From the NCBI GenBank assembly GCA_044360385.1, contig JBIKKK010000024.1:1-18709 (forward strand): a stretch of 18,709 bases of DNA. The letters are read 5' to 3'. Positions 1 to 8,046 of this stretch are shown in pieces. Source of the DNA: Mxb001 sp044360385. GTDB lineage: Bacteria > Actinomycetota > Actinomycetes > S36-B12. Positions within the stretch are counted from its first letter, which is position 1. Each line of letters begins with the position of its first letter. The notes beneath the pieces were generated by a model, which saw only the letters and a list, made by a program, of their open reading frames with translations, made no database searches and had not been told where the DNA came from. The position numbers and the translations under genes are program-made.

Positions 1-1
1 C

Positions 2-247
2 GCCTATCCGGTGTACGCCGACCCGCTCGCCAAGTCGCGACTCACTGCGGGCCTGCTCGGGATCTTCCTCGGTGGCCTCGGGGTGCACCGCTTCTATCTC
101 GGCTACACCAGCATCGGTGTCTTGCAGATCCTCGTCACGATCGCGACCTGCGGGATCGGTGGCCTCTGGGGGATCGTCGAGGGCATCCTCATCCTCGGCG
201 GCAGCGGCATCAAGACCGATGCCGACGGCCGCCCGCTGCGGCCCTGA
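2..247 (+). CDS. TM2-domain membrane protein, 5' end cut by the window
   Basis: The reading frame is open from base 2, so the start codon probably lies upstream; the GTG at 11 is the first internal candidate but would leave almost nothing before the domain. The visible part reads as a TM2 domain: a first helix (GLLGIFLGGLGVHRFYLGY) with the family's GxxGxHRFYLG turn, then a second helix (LQILVTIATCGIGGLWGIVEG) and a short polar tail. TM2 proteins are small inner-membrane proteins, often with a Pro/Tyr-rich N-terminal tail, which the visible residues AYP just before the domain would fit. Their function is generally unknown. The stop TGA (245-247) is 3 bp from the convergent stop of hemW. The last codons can form a 6-bp hairpin (227-243) without a T-run. 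Confidence 0.85.
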   Translation, partial: AYPVYADPLAKSRLTAGLLGIFLGGLGVHRFYLGYTSIGVLQILVTIATCGIGGLWGIVEGILILGGSGIKTDADGRPLRP

Positions 248-250
248 TCA

Positions 251-1414
251 TCACGGCGTGAGACGTCGCACGACCGCATCAGCAAGCAATCGGCCCTCAG
301 CCGTCAGTCTCACGCGCGAGTCGGATGCGTCAATGAGCCCTTCCTCCTCGAGCGCCTGCACCGCGATCTCAGGGAGGCCTGCGCGATCGATTCCGCCGCG
401 CGTGCGCAGGCCCAGCATGACGCGCTCGAGCTCGCGGCCGGTCTCATCGACCCACTCCTCGCCGGCGACGGGCGCGACTCCCTCGGCGACCGCACGTGCA
501 TATGCCGTCGGATGCTTGAGATTCCACCAGCGCCGCCCATCGAGGTGGCCGTGGGCCCCGGGCCCCGCACCCCACCAGTCGGAGTCGCTCCAATAGCCCA
601 GGTTGTGGCGGCATTCCGAGCCGGGACGCGCCCAGTTGGACACCTCGTACCACTCCAGACCGACGCCACTCGCCATGGAGTCGATGAGCCGGTACCGCTC
701 CGCTGCCACGTCGTCGTCCGGCGCCGGGAGTTCACCTCGACGCACTCGCGCCGCGAGCCGCGTGCCCTCTTCCACGATGAGGGAGTACGCCGACACATGG
801 TCGACACCGGCATCGAGCACGGCGCGCACGGAATCCCGGAGGTCGTCGTCGGTCTCCCCCGGAGTGGCGTAGATGAGGTCAGCACTCACGCGATCGAAAC
901 CGGCCGCGCGAGCCTCCGCGATCACCTCGAGAGCGCGGCCCGGCGTGTGAGTGCGCTCAAGTGTCGCCAGGACGTGGGGCGCCAGGCTCTGCACACCGAA
1001 GGACACGCGCGTGAAGCCGCCCGCAAGCAACTCCTCGAGCATCACGGGCGAGACCGAGTCAGGATTGGCCTCCGTCGTCACTTCCGCATCGGGCTCCAGG
1101 CCGAACTCGGCGCGAATCACCGCGAGGATGCGCACGAGGTCGCCTGCGCCCAGCAGGGTGGGGGTGCCGCCACCCACGAAGACGGTGGAGACGGGTCGGT
1201 CGTCCGGGACCTGCCCCCTGGCCCAGCCAATCTCTTCGATGACCGTCTCGGCGTACGTCGATCGGCTCACCCCACCGCCCAATTCCTCGGCGGTGTAGGT
1301 GTTGAAGTCGCAGTAGCCACAGCGCGAGGCGCAGAAGGGCACATGGACGTAGAAGCCGAGCGGGCGAGACAGCACTCGGTCATTGTGCTCCGCATGACCG
1401 GCCTTCCACGGCAC
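251..1414 (-). CDS. hemW: Radical SAM heme chaperone HemW (HemN-like)
   Basis: The 387-residue protein begins with the radical-SAM cluster motif PFCASRCGYCDFN; Cys28, Cys32 and Cys35 form CxxxCxxC, which binds a 4Fe-4S cluster and S-adenosylmethionine. The residue two after the last cysteine is Phe (CDF) rather than the extra Cys found in true coproporphyrinogen dehydrogenase HemN. This is the accepted mark of HemW, a heme-binding protein thought to deliver heme to membrane enzymes. Further family motifs are FVGGGTPTLL, the TTEANPDS strand, SFGVQSL and the ADLIYATPGET loop. The C-terminal HemN-type domain follows and the length is normal. The start is a GTG at 1414, the first possible start after an in-frame TGA. 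In many actinobacteria hemW follows lepA directly; here two plus-strand genes separate them. Confidence 0.93.
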   Translation of the reverse strand: MPWKAGHAEHNDRVLSRPLGFYVHVPFCASRCGYCDFNTYTAEELGGGVSRSTYAETVIEEIGWARGQVPDDRPVSTVFVGGGTPTLLGAGDLVRILAVIRAEFGLEPDAEVTTEANPDSVSPVMLEELLAGGFTRVSFGVQSLAPHVLATLERTHTPGRALEVIAEARAAGFDRVSADLIYATPGETDDDLRDSVRAVLDAGVDHVSAYSLIVEEGTRLAARVRRGELPAPDDDVAAERYRLIDSMASGVGLEWYEVSNWARPGSECRHNLGYWSDSDWWGAGPGAHGHLDGRRWWNLKHPTAYARAVAEGVAPVAGEEWVDETGRELERVMLGLRTRGGIDRAGLPEIAVQALEEEGLIDASDSRVRLTAEGRLLADAVVRRLTP

Positions 1415-1436
1415 GGGCGGCGTACCGTGTGCTCAG

Positions 1437-1450
1437 GAAGTCTTGACTTC
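1437..1450. promoter_or_regulatory. Perfect 6-2-6 inverted repeat between hemW and the DUF4870 gene
   Basis: The sequence GAAGTC-TT-GACTTC is a perfect dyad in the 52-bp space between the divergent starts of hemW (1414) and the DUF4870 gene (1467). A dyad in a shared divergent promoter region could be an operator, but 14 bp is short and no regulator is encoded nearby. Seen directly: the symmetry and position. Inferred: any regulatory role. Confidence 0.3.
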
Positions 1451-1456
1451 ACCCCT

Positions 1457-1462
1457 AGGAGG
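1457..1462 (+). promoter_or_regulatory. Consensus ribosome binding site AGGAGG
   Basis: A perfect AGGAGG lies 4 nt before the ATG at 1467. It selects that ATG over the upstream in-frame ATG at 1443, which has no such site. It is the strongest Shine-Dalgarno sequence I found in the window. Confidence 0.8.
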
Positions 1463-1466
1463 CACC

Positions 1467-1844
1467 ATGTCCACCCCTCCCCCTCCCCCGCCGACGACTC
1501 CGCCGACAGGCCAGCAGCCCCTGTCGGATGCCGACGCGCGCCTGTGGGCGATGCTCGGGCAGCTCTCGGGCATCCTCCTGTCCTTCATCGGACCGCTCAT
1601 CATCATGCTGGTCTTCGGGCCTCGTAGTGCCTTCGTGAAGAAGGAATCCACCGAGGCACTCAACTTCCAGATCACCGTGATGATCGGCTACCTCATCGGC
1701 TTCGTGCTGACATTCATCCTCATCGGGATCTTCGTCATGCTCGCCGTCGCCATTGCCAGCCTCATCTTCATGATCATGGCGGCCGTCAAGAACAACCAGG
1801 GCGTCGAGTACCGCTACCCGATCAACATCCGGTTCGTGAAGTGA
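1467..1844 (+). CDS. DUF4870-family membrane protein
   Basis: This 125-residue protein has a Pro/Thr-rich cytosolic N-terminus (a run of six prolines), then a first hydrophobic helix around WAMLGQLSGILLSFIGPLII. The conserved loop FVKKESTEALNFQIT follows, then two closely spaced helices and a short polar tail ending RYPINIRFVK. The xEAxNFQI loop and three-helix layout are typical of DUF4870 (Tic20-like fold) proteins, whose function is unknown. The start at 1467 is chosen because of the AGGAGG 4 nt upstream. The stop overlaps the next gene's start in GTGA (1841-1844), so the lipoprotein downstream is probably translationally coupled. The two products may act together at the membrane. Confidence 0.85.
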   Translation: MSTPPPPPPTTPPTGQQPLSDADARLWAMLGQLSGILLSFIGPLIIMLVFGPRSAFVKKESTEALNFQITVMIGYLIGFVLTFILIGIFVMLAVAIASLIFMIMAAVKNNQGVEYRYPINIRFVK

Positions 1845-2326
1845 AGCGCCGCGCCTTCGCCGCCACCGCACTCGCGGTCGCTCTCGTCTCTCTCGCCGGC
1901 TGTGGGTCACAGCAGGCAGCCGAGGACATAGTCAACGACGCGCTGGGCGGAAGCGCCTCGGTCGACATGGGCGAGGACGGCGAGGTGCGCGTCGACACGA
2001 GCGACGGCAGTTTCGAGGTCGGCACGGGCGAGTTCCCCGAGGGCTGGCCCGCCGATCTCGCCGTCATCCCGGGATTCGAGTTGCTCTCGGGAGGGTCCAC
2101 GGCGGAGGGCCTCAGCGCCCAGATGTACGCCGCGGGCGACCAGTCAGCGGCCGTAGACGCCTACGTCAAAGACCTCCAGGCCAACAAGGGCTGGTCCGTG
2201 GATCCGTCCATCCCCTTCGGCACGCCCAACATGTGGGCGCTCACCAAGGAGGGCAAGGTCGCAACGATCTTCTCTGGCCCGAGCAGCAATGAGACGGTCG
2301 TGGTCTTCAGCATCACCAATCGCTGA
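1841..2326 (+). CDS. Small secreted lipoprotein, function unknown
   Basis: The 161-residue product opens with a lipoprotein signal peptide: KRR, a hydrophobic stretch, then lipobox LAGC with Cys21 as the predicted lipidation site. The mature part begins with an acidic, Gly/Ser-rich stretch resembling a linker (about residues 25-65). A compact domain of about 95 residues follows, with FPEGWPADLAVIPGFELLSG, an Ala-rich helix ending VDAYVKDLQANKGWSV, and a closing strand ATIFSGPSSNETVVVFSITNR. This looks like one small alpha/beta domain, but I do not recognise a named family. The GTG start shares 4 bp with the DUF4870 stop. The gene converges on lepA with 18 bp between stops and no evident terminator. 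Confidence 0.8.
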   Translation: MKRRAFAATALAVALVSLAGCGSQQAAEDIVNDALGGSASVDMGEDGEVRVDTSDGSFEVGTGEFPEGWPADLAVIPGFELLSGGSTAEGLSAQMYAAGDQSAAVDAYVKDLQANKGWSVDPSIPFGTPNMWALTKEGKVATIFSGPSSNETVVVFSITNR

Positions 2327-2344
2327 GGCACACTTCTTGGCAAC

Positions 2345-4183
2345 TCACTTCTTGGCGGCGGTCTCCTCGCCCGTAGACAGCGCGGCGATGAAGGCCTCCT
2401 GGGGCACCTCGACGCGACCCACCATCTTCATGCGCTTCTTGCCTTCCTTCTGCTTCTCCAGCAGCTTGCGCTTGCGGGTGATGTCACCGCCATAGCACTT
2501 GGCTAGGACATCCTTGCGAATCGCGCGCACCGTCTCTCGGGCGATGACGCGGGATCCGATCGCCGCCTGGATCGGCACCTCGAACTGCTGCCGCGGGATG
2601 AGTTCGCGCAGTTTGGCGGTCATGGCGACCCCGTAGGCATAGGCCTTGTCCTTGTGCACGATCGCGCTGAAGGCATCGACCGTATCGCCGTGCAGCAGGA
2701 TGTCGACCTTGACCAGATCCGCTGCCTGCTCTCCGCTGGGCTCGTAGTCCAGCGAGGCGTACCCCTTGGTCCGAGACTTCAACTGGTCGAAGAAATCGAA
2801 GACGATTTCTGCGAGCGGCAGGGTGTAGCGCAACTCCACGCGATCCTGGCTGAGGTAATCCATCCCGAGCAGCACGCCCCGGCGGGTCTGGCACAGCTCC
2901 ATGATCGTGCCGACGAAGTCCGAGGGAGCAAGGATCGTCGAGCGCACGACGGGCTCGTACACCTCGGCCACCTTGCCCGTCGGGAACTCCGACGGGTTGG
3001 TGACGGTCACCTCAGTGCCGTCATCCTTGATGACTCGGTAGACGACGTTGGGGGCGGTGGAGATGAGGTCGAGGTTGAACTCCCGCTCGAGGCGCTCACG
3101 CACGATCTCCAGGTGCAGCAGCCCGAGGAAGCCGCACCGGAAGCCGAATCCCAGCGCCACCGAGGTCTCCGGCTCGTAGACGAGAGCGGCGTCGTTGAGC
3201 TTGAGCTTGTCGAGTGCATCGCGCAGGGCCGGATAGTCGGAACCATCAATGGGGTACAGGCCCGAGAAGACCATGGGCTTCGGATCCCGGTAGCCGCCCA
3301 GCGCCTCGACCGCACCCTTATTCGCCAGGGTGACGGTGTCACCGACCCGGGACTGGCGGACGTCCTTGACCCCGGTGATGAGGTAGCCGACCTCGCCCAC
3401 TCCGAGGCCCTTCGCGGGCACGGGCTCGGGTGAGATCACGCCAAGCTCGAGGAGCTCGTGGATCGCGCGCGTCGACATCATCTGGATGCGCTCGCGTGTC
3501 GAGACATGGCCGTCGATGACACGGACGTAGGTGACGACGCCCCGGTAGGTGTCGTAGACGGAGTCGAAGATGAGCGCGCGCACGGGCGCATCGGGATCGC
3601 CGATGGGAGCCGGCACCGAGCGCACGACCTCCTCCAGGAGCTCGGCGACGCCTTCGCCGGTCTTCGCCGACACCTTGAACACGTCATCGGGTGAACAGCC
3701 GATGATGTGCGCGAGCTCCGCGGCGTACTTCTCCGGCTGGGCAGCGGGCAGGTCGATCTTGTTGAGGACGGGGATGATCTGGAGATCGTTCTCGAGTGCG
3801 AGGTAGAGGTTGGCGAGGGTCTGCGCCTCGATGCCCTGCGCGGCATCGACGAGGAGCACCGCCCCCTCGCACGCCGCAAGGCTGCGGGACACCTCGTAGG
3901 TGAAGTCCACGTGCCCCGGGGTATCGATGAGGTTGAGGACGTAGTCGCGGCCATCGAGGGCGCGATAGGGCAGTCGCACGGCCTGGGACTTGATGGTGAT
4001 CCCGCGCTCGCGCTCGATGTCCATCCGGTCGAGGTACTGGGCCCGCATCTGCCGGTCGTCGACCACGCCCGTGATCTGCAGCATCCGGTCGGCGAGGGTC
4101 GACTTGCCGTGGTCGATGTGGGCGATGATGCAGAAATTGCGGATCACCGCCGGATCTGTCCGGCCGGGCTGGGGGGCGGGCAC
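2345..4183 (-). CDS. lepA: Elongation factor 4 (back-translocating GTPase LepA)
   Basis: This 612-residue protein carries all five translational-GTPase motifs: G1 AHIDHGKST (residues 21-29), the switch ERERGITIKSQ, G3 DTPGHVD, G4 NKID and G5 SAKTG. The LepA-specific C-terminal domain follows, ending in the basic stretch YGGDITRKRKLLEKQKEGKK and RVEVPQEAF, which contacts the ribosomal A site. EF4 is known to act on stalled or mistranslocated ribosomes and in 30S biogenesis. The length is normal. The start is a GTG at 4183, the first possible start after an in-frame TGA six codons upstream. lepA diverges from rpsT. An 11-bp sequence at its 3' end is repeated just past the stop. Confidence 0.98.
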   Translation of the reverse strand: MPAPQPGRTDPAVIRNFCIIAHIDHGKSTLADRMLQITGVVDDRQMRAQYLDRMDIERERGITIKSQAVRLPYRALDGRDYVLNLIDTPGHVDFTYEVSRSLAACEGAVLLVDAAQGIEAQTLANLYLALENDLQIIPVLNKIDLPAAQPEKYAAELAHIIGCSPDDVFKVSAKTGEGVAELLEEVVRSVPAPIGDPDAPVRALIFDSVYDTYRGVVTYVRVIDGHVSTRERIQMMSTRAIHELLELGVISPEPVPAKGLGVGEVGYLITGVKDVRQSRVGDTVTLANKGAVEALGGYRDPKPMVFSGLYPIDGSDYPALRDALDKLKLNDAALVYEPETSVALGFGFRCGFLGLLHLEIVRERLEREFNLDLISTAPNVVYRVIKDDGTEVTVTNPSEFPTGKVAEVYEPVVRSTILAPSDFVGTIMELCQTRRGVLLGMDYLSQDRVELRYTLPLAEIVFDFFDQLKSRTKGYASLDYEPSGEQAADLVKVDILLHGDTVDAFSAIVHKDKAYAYGVAMTAKLRELIPRQQFEVPIQAAIGSRVIARETVRAIRKDVLAKCYGGDITRKRKLLEKQKEGKKRMKMVGRVEVPQEAFIAALSTGEETAAKK

Positions 4184-4248
4184 CCCAGCATCCTGTCACG
4201 GCCCTTCCTGGCCGGCAGGTCGCCGTCGGAGCCCCGGCAGTCGGCTCG

Positions 4249-4268
4249 GAGGGCGAATCCGAGGGCGA
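4249..4268. repeat. Two direct copies of GAGGGCGA, 12 bp apart
   Basis: GAGGGCGA occurs at 4249-4256 and 4261-4268, immediately before the candidate rpsT -35 box. The near one-turn spacing and promoter position are suggestive of a binding site. In GC-rich DNA an 8-bp repeat can be chance. Confidence 0.25.
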
Positions 4269-4269
4269 T

Positions 4270-4298
4270 TTGGGTCCCGGATGGCCCCCGGGTACCCT
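4270..4298 (+). promoter_or_regulatory. Candidate sigma-70-type promoter of rpsT
   Basis: A -35-like TTGGGT (4270-4275) and a -10 TACCCT (4293-4298, fitting the actinobacterial TANNNT) are separated by exactly 17 bp. Transcription would start near 4305 and give a leader of about 54 nt before the rpsT GTG. Two copies of GAGGGCGA lie just upstream of the -35. This is the best-spaced promoter I found in the window. Confidence 0.55.
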
Positions 4299-4358
4299 TG
4301 GTCCTCGGCCCAGCCCCCATGGCAGGGTTGATGGCATTCGAGAGGCAGAGGCTTACCC

Positions 4359-4619
4359 GTGGCGAACATCAAGTCGCAGATCAAGCGCAACCGCACCAAT
4401 GAGAAGGCGCGGCTGCGCAATAAGTCCGTGAAGTCCTCCCTCAAGACCCACATCCGCAAGTTCCGCGACGCCGCTGATTCCGGTGATGCGGCCAAGGCCC
4501 AGGAGTTCGCGCGCGAGGCATGCCGCCAGCTCGACAAGGCGGCCAGCAAGGGCGTGATTCACGCCAACCAGGCCGCCAATCGCAAGTCCTCCATCGCGAA
4601 GCGCGCCGAGGCCCTCTAA
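4359..4619 (+). CDS. rpsT: 30S ribosomal protein S20
   Basis: The 86-residue, Lys/Arg/Ala-rich protein has the S20 signature: MANIKSQIKRNRTNEKARLRN at the N-terminus, TAGGED-like central helices, and the closing ANRKSSIAKRAEAL that resembles the family's KAARRKSRLAKR segment. It folds as a three-helix bundle that binds 16S rRNA in the body of the small subunit. The start is GTG at 4359 with a purine-rich GAGAGGCAGAGG upstream. The gene is monocistronic, with its own promoter candidate and a strong hairpin 13 bp after the stop. Its position between lepA and holA, pointing away from both, is the usual one in Actinobacteria. Confidence 0.97.
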   Translation: MANIKSQIKRNRTNEKARLRNKSVKSSLKTHIRKFRDAADSGDAAKAQEFAREACRQLDKAASKGVIHANQAANRKSSIAKRAEAL

Positions 4620-4632
4620 ACCCGTCTTCGAT

Positions 4633-4671
4633 CGAAGGCCCGGCTCCCTAGGAGCTGGGCCTTCGTCGTTT
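4633..4671 (+). terminator. Hairpin terminator after rpsT
   Basis: A 15-bp stem (4633-4647 with 4651-4665, one G.U pair) closes a 3-nt loop and is followed by GTCGTTTCC, a weak T-rich tail typical of high-GC actinobacterial terminators. It lies between the convergent stops of rpsT and holA. In the opposite direction there is no T-run, so it seems oriented for rpsT, though the stem could slow transcription from both sides. Confidence 0.8.
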
Positions 4672-4681
4672 CCGAGTCGGG

Positions 4682-5743
4682 CTAAGAGTCCGAACGCGAC
4701 GCCGTGCCTACGACGTAGGACTCCATATCGTGGAGTTTCTGGTCCACGTCACGTGACTCCCCTTGGCGCAGTCCGCCCTTGACGGCCACATCGAGGTCCG
4801 CCAAGCCGACGACGGCCACGGCGAGCCGGTCCGCACGCCAGCGCTTGGCGCGATTGCGGGCGTTGCGCAATTGCCAGTCGAAGCGGATGCCCGTCTCCTG
4901 CATCGCCTCGGCCTCGCCCATGGTGGGCGGCAGTCCCTGGACGCGCACGAGCGACCTGAGACCGGAGCCGAGCATGGCCGTGACCGCGGGGCCCACTCCG
5001 GCGCGACCCGATGACTCTGCCATCCAGCGCAGGTCCCGCAGTGCGTCGACGGGCCGACGATCCCACACGGAATCCGATACTCGGTAGCCCTGCACGTCGG
5101 CGACGCCGACGAAGTAGCGCGCGACCGCCTCTTCGTCGATCAGCCCACTCTCCACATCGCTGCACAACTGCGTGATGGCGCCGAGGAGGAGTGCCACGTC
5201 GTGGCCGATGGCCTCGTAGAGTGCGTGGATCGCTCCGGGCGTGGCCTTGCGTCCGCGGCGTCGCACCTCGGCCGCGAGGAAGTCCTCTGTCTGGCGGCCC
5301 TTCTTGATCGCTGCGCAGGAGACCTCTTGCGCACCCGCTGCGCGCAGAGCCGTGAGGTACTTCTTCCCCTTCACTCCTCCCGGATGTGTCACGACAAGGG
5401 ACACCCCCGGGGGCGGATCGGCAAGGGCTGAGTTGATGACGACCCAGAGCGCCTCATCGATCTGATCGGCGTCGGTCACGATCACGAGCGCCGGCTCGTC
5501 GAAGAGTGTCGGGCCCAGCGCCTCGGCGAGCGCGGGTGCCGCCTCGTCATCCGCAGCCGACACCGTGCGTCGATCGGGATCGGCCCCGTCGCGCTCGCGC
5601 GCTGCGCGCCGCGCCTCGTCCAGAGCCTGTCGGACCAGCACCTCCTCGGATCCCGTGATGAGGGTGATGGGCAGGCTCACACGGGTCAGCATGCCACGCG
5701 GGCTGGCCCGGCGGAGCGGCAGAGCCGCCCCTGTCGGGCTCAC
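4682..5743 (-). CDS. holA: DNA polymerase III subunit delta (clamp loader)
   Basis: The product is HolA, the delta subunit that opens the sliding clamp in the DNA polymerase III loader. Recognisable features are the N-terminal LPITLITGSEEVLVRQALD, the acidic FDEPALVIVTDAD strand, the VVTHPGGVKGKKYLTAL region, and the C-terminal helical collar (RFDWQLRNARNRAKRW). The gene follows comEC with a 4-bp GTGA overlap (5740-5743), which supports the GTG at 5743 and gives 353 residues. The conserved domain begins about 23 residues in, so the ATG at 5692 (336 residues) is a reasonable alternative; neither has a clear Shine-Dalgarno sequence. comEA-comEC-holA is a standard actinobacterial order. The C-terminus ends in front of the rpsT terminator. 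Confidence 0.92.
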   Translation of the reverse strand: MSPTGAALPLRRASPRGMLTRVSLPITLITGSEEVLVRQALDEARRAARERDGADPDRRTVSAADDEAAPALAEALGPTLFDEPALVIVTDADQIDEALWVVINSALADPPPGVSLVVTHPGGVKGKKYLTALRAAGAQEVSCAAIKKGRQTEDFLAAEVRRRGRKATPGAIHALYEAIGHDVALLLGAITQLCSDVESGLIDEEAVARYFVGVADVQGYRVSDSVWDRRPVDALRDLRWMAESSGRAGVGPAVTAMLGSGLRSLVRVQGLPPTMGEAEAMQETGIRFDWQLRNARNRAKRWRADRLAVAVVGLADLDVAVKGGLRQGESRDVDQKLHDMESYVVGTASRSDS

Positions 5744-8046
5744 CCGGTGGACGTGCGGCGGGTGACCACGCCGAGTCGGGGCCCAACGATCGCGACGTCA
5801 CCGGCGAGGTCCGTGCGGGCCACGATGGCCCCGGTGGACTCCCATGCCCGCAGCGTCTCCGGAGCCGGGTGACCGTAGCGATTGCCCTCCCCCACGCTCA
5901 CGAGGGCGACTCGCCCCGCCGTCCACGCGGCGAGCGCCGGGTCCTGGAAGCGGCTGCCGTGGTGGGGCACCTTGACGATGTCGACGCCGGGCCCCGCGAG
6001 CGAGGTGCGCAAGGCGACCTGCGCGGCGATCTCGACGTCCCCGAGCAGCAGCAGGCGTACGCCGCGGACCTCTGCGAGGAGCACGACGCTGGCGTTGTTT
6101 GGTGCCGACTCGGGGCCGCGGATGATGCGCTGCGGCCACAGGACGCTCAGGGTGATCCCATCGACCTCGAGACGCTGCCCCATCCGCGCCGACGTCGTGG
6201 GGATCCCGGCAAGCCACCCCTCGACCTTGACGGCCTGCTCGATGGGCTCGCGTAGCGGGGAGACAAGCGCCGCCACTAGCGACCTGCCCTCCATGACACC
6301 CGGCACGCCCTCGACGTGATCAGCATGGTGGTGGGTGAGGACGAGCAGGTCCACGCGCGCCACGCCCGCGTCCTCGAGGCATCGATCGATCGCGCGGGGA
6401 TCGGGACCGGCATCGATCACCACGGCACCGCCGGTGTCCCCGCGCAACACCACCGCGTCGCCCTGGCCCACATCGCATGCCAGCGCGAGCCAGTCCGGCG
6501 GCGGCCACCCGGCACGCTCGGGCAGACGAAGGGCAAGCACCGCGATGGCCGCCAGGACCACGGCTCCGAGCACGACGGTGCCCGGGCGACCGGTCCGCTC
6601 ATGACGCCCGCGATGGCGGCGAATCACATGGACGAGCCCGATGGCGACCAGGCTGGCCAGCACCGCACCGGGCAGACCGCCGGGCCACGGGAGTGTCGCG
6701 GCCGGCCATGCGGAGGTCCATTCGGCGACGAGAGCGATCCACGCGGCGAAGGGCTCCGCACAGCGCGCAAGGACGCCTGCGAGCGGTGGCGCGAAGGTGC
6801 CCGTGACTGCCGCGCCCAGACCGAGCACGGTGACCGGAGCGACGGCAGGCGCCGCCAGGAGGTTGGCCGGGACGGCCACGAGACTGAGCCCATCGCCGAA
6901 AGCCGCGATGAGCGGGAGTGTCGCCACCTGAGCACCGACGGTCAGCGCGAGCGCGGCCACCAATGCGCGACGTACGCGTCCACCCTGTCCCCAACGCGAC
7001 ACCATCGGCGCGGCGAGCACGATGAGACCGCCGGTCGCCGCCACCGAGAGCGCGAAGCCCCACGACGATGCCATCGACGGCGAGAGCACGATGAGGACGA
7101 CGACCGCGAAGGCCAGCGCATGAAGCCCCGCGCGCCGAGTGCCCGTGATGATCGTGAGCAGGGCGACGATGGCCATGACCGAAGCACGCAGCACGCTCGG
7201 CTGCGGACCGACAATGACGACAAAGGCCCCGAGTGCAAGACCCGCCGCGACCACTCGTCCGACCAGTCCCAAGCCCACGAGCGTCGCGACCACCAGCACC
7301 ACCCCCACGACGATGGACGTGTTGCCGCCGGACACCGCGGTCAGGTGGGACAGTCCCGCCACCCGCATCTGCTCGGCGAGCTCAGGCGGCTGGGCTGTCT
7401 CCTCACCGACTGCCAGTCCCTCGACAAGGGCGGCCGCGCGCACAGGTGCGCCCGCGAGCGACGTCCTCAACGAGCCACGGACGGTATTGGCCAGGGCGCC
7501 GAGGACCCCCGGGGGCTCGATGACGGTCACGCGCTCGGCATCGATGCGGGCCGCGAGTCCGCGCATCGGATCCCGCTCGCGGACCGTGCCGGTGACGCGC
7601 ACTCGGGCACCGATGGGTGGGGCATCCTCCGGTGACATCCGGAGCAGCACGGGCGCCCCGAGATCCCAGCTGCCTTCCGTGCTTGTGGCACCCGTGGCGT
7701 GGGCCCGCACCTCCAAGGCGGGACTGCCGAATCCCGTGCGCAGTCGCATGTCGCCGATCACGGTCGCGTCCACGGTTGCCCTCGCGCCCACGGAGTCGAG
7801 GGGGCCTGCCGTCACGGTGGCGGCGTACGACGCCGATGACAGCAGCGCGGCTGACAGCACCGCGCCCACGGCAGCCCACGCGTAGCGCCGTCGCATGAGC
7901 GCGATCACAAGGAGGGCTGCGGCGGTGATCGCAGCGGCGAGCTCGATTCGGATGACGACGGCGGGGTCGATCCCGTGGGCCAGCAGCACAGTGCCGGCGA
8001 GAGTGAGGATCCACGCTGCCACCGCACCGGGCACGAGACCCGTCAT
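5740..8046 (-). CDS. comEC: ComEC/Rec2 DNA-uptake channel with metallo-beta-lactamase domain
   Basis: The 768-residue polytopic membrane protein is the candidate channel for single-stranded DNA import. It has N-terminal helices (from residue 3), then an OB-like periplasmic part (LGAPVLLRMSPEDAPPIGARV). The membrane competence domain follows, with the conserved GLAVGEETAQPPEL and LSHLTAVSGGNTSIV segments and many helices. The C-terminal metallo-beta-lactamase domain has a metal-binding HHHADH at residues 572-577, LLLLGDVE, and VPHHGSR at 693-699. These intact metal ligands suggest an active nuclease. The ATG at 8046 forms an ATGA overlap with the comEA stop; an upstream in-frame extension to 8151 would read through comEA in another frame and is rejected. 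Whether this organism is naturally competent is not shown; no pilus genes are in the window. Confidence 0.95.
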   Translation of the reverse strand: MTGLVPGAVAAWILTLAGTVLLAHGIDPAVVIRIELAAAITAAALLVIALMRRRYAWAAVGAVLSAALLSSASYAATVTAGPLDSVGARATVDATVIGDMRLRTGFGSPALEVRAHATGATSTEGSWDLGAPVLLRMSPEDAPPIGARVRVTGTVRERDPMRGLAARIDAERVTVIEPPGVLGALANTVRGSLRTSLAGAPVRAAALVEGLAVGEETAQPPELAEQMRVAGLSHLTAVSGGNTSIVVGVVLVVATLVGLGLVGRVVAAGLALGAFVVIVGPQPSVLRASVMAIVALLTIITGTRRAGLHALAFAVVVLIVLSPSMASSWGFALSVAATGGLIVLAAPMVSRWGQGGRVRRALVAALALTVGAQVATLPLIAAFGDGLSLVAVPANLLAAPAVAPVTVLGLGAAVTGTFAPPLAGVLARCAEPFAAWIALVAEWTSAWPAATLPWPGGLPGAVLASLVAIGLVHVIRRHRGRHERTGRPGTVVLGAVVLAAIAVLALRLPERAGWPPPDWLALACDVGQGDAVVLRGDTGGAVVIDAGPDPRAIDRCLEDAGVARVDLLVLTHHHADHVEGVPGVMEGRSLVAALVSPLREPIEQAVKVEGWLAGIPTTSARMGQRLEVDGITLSVLWPQRIIRGPESAPNNASVVLLAEVRGVRLLLLGDVEIAAQVALRTSLAGPGVDIVKVPHHGSRFQDPALAAWTAGRVALVSVGEGNRYGHPAPETLRAWESTGAIVARTDLAGDVAIVGPRLGVVTRRTSTG

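Noticed and set aside
227..243. GGCCGC-CCGCT-GCGGCC hairpin at the end of the TM2 gene as a terminator
   Set aside because: It lies within the last codons, has only a 6-bp stem and no T-run; such palindromes are common in GC-rich coding DNA.
512..1627. A 371-codon plus-strand open frame opposite hemW
   Set aside because: It covers the complement of hemW and runs into the DUF4870 gene in the wrong frame; no recognisable domain.
6316..7635. A 439-codon plus-strand open frame opposite comEC
   Set aside because: Its product is an Arg/His/Asp-rich low-complexity string, and comEC on the other strand has clear membrane and metal-binding motifs.
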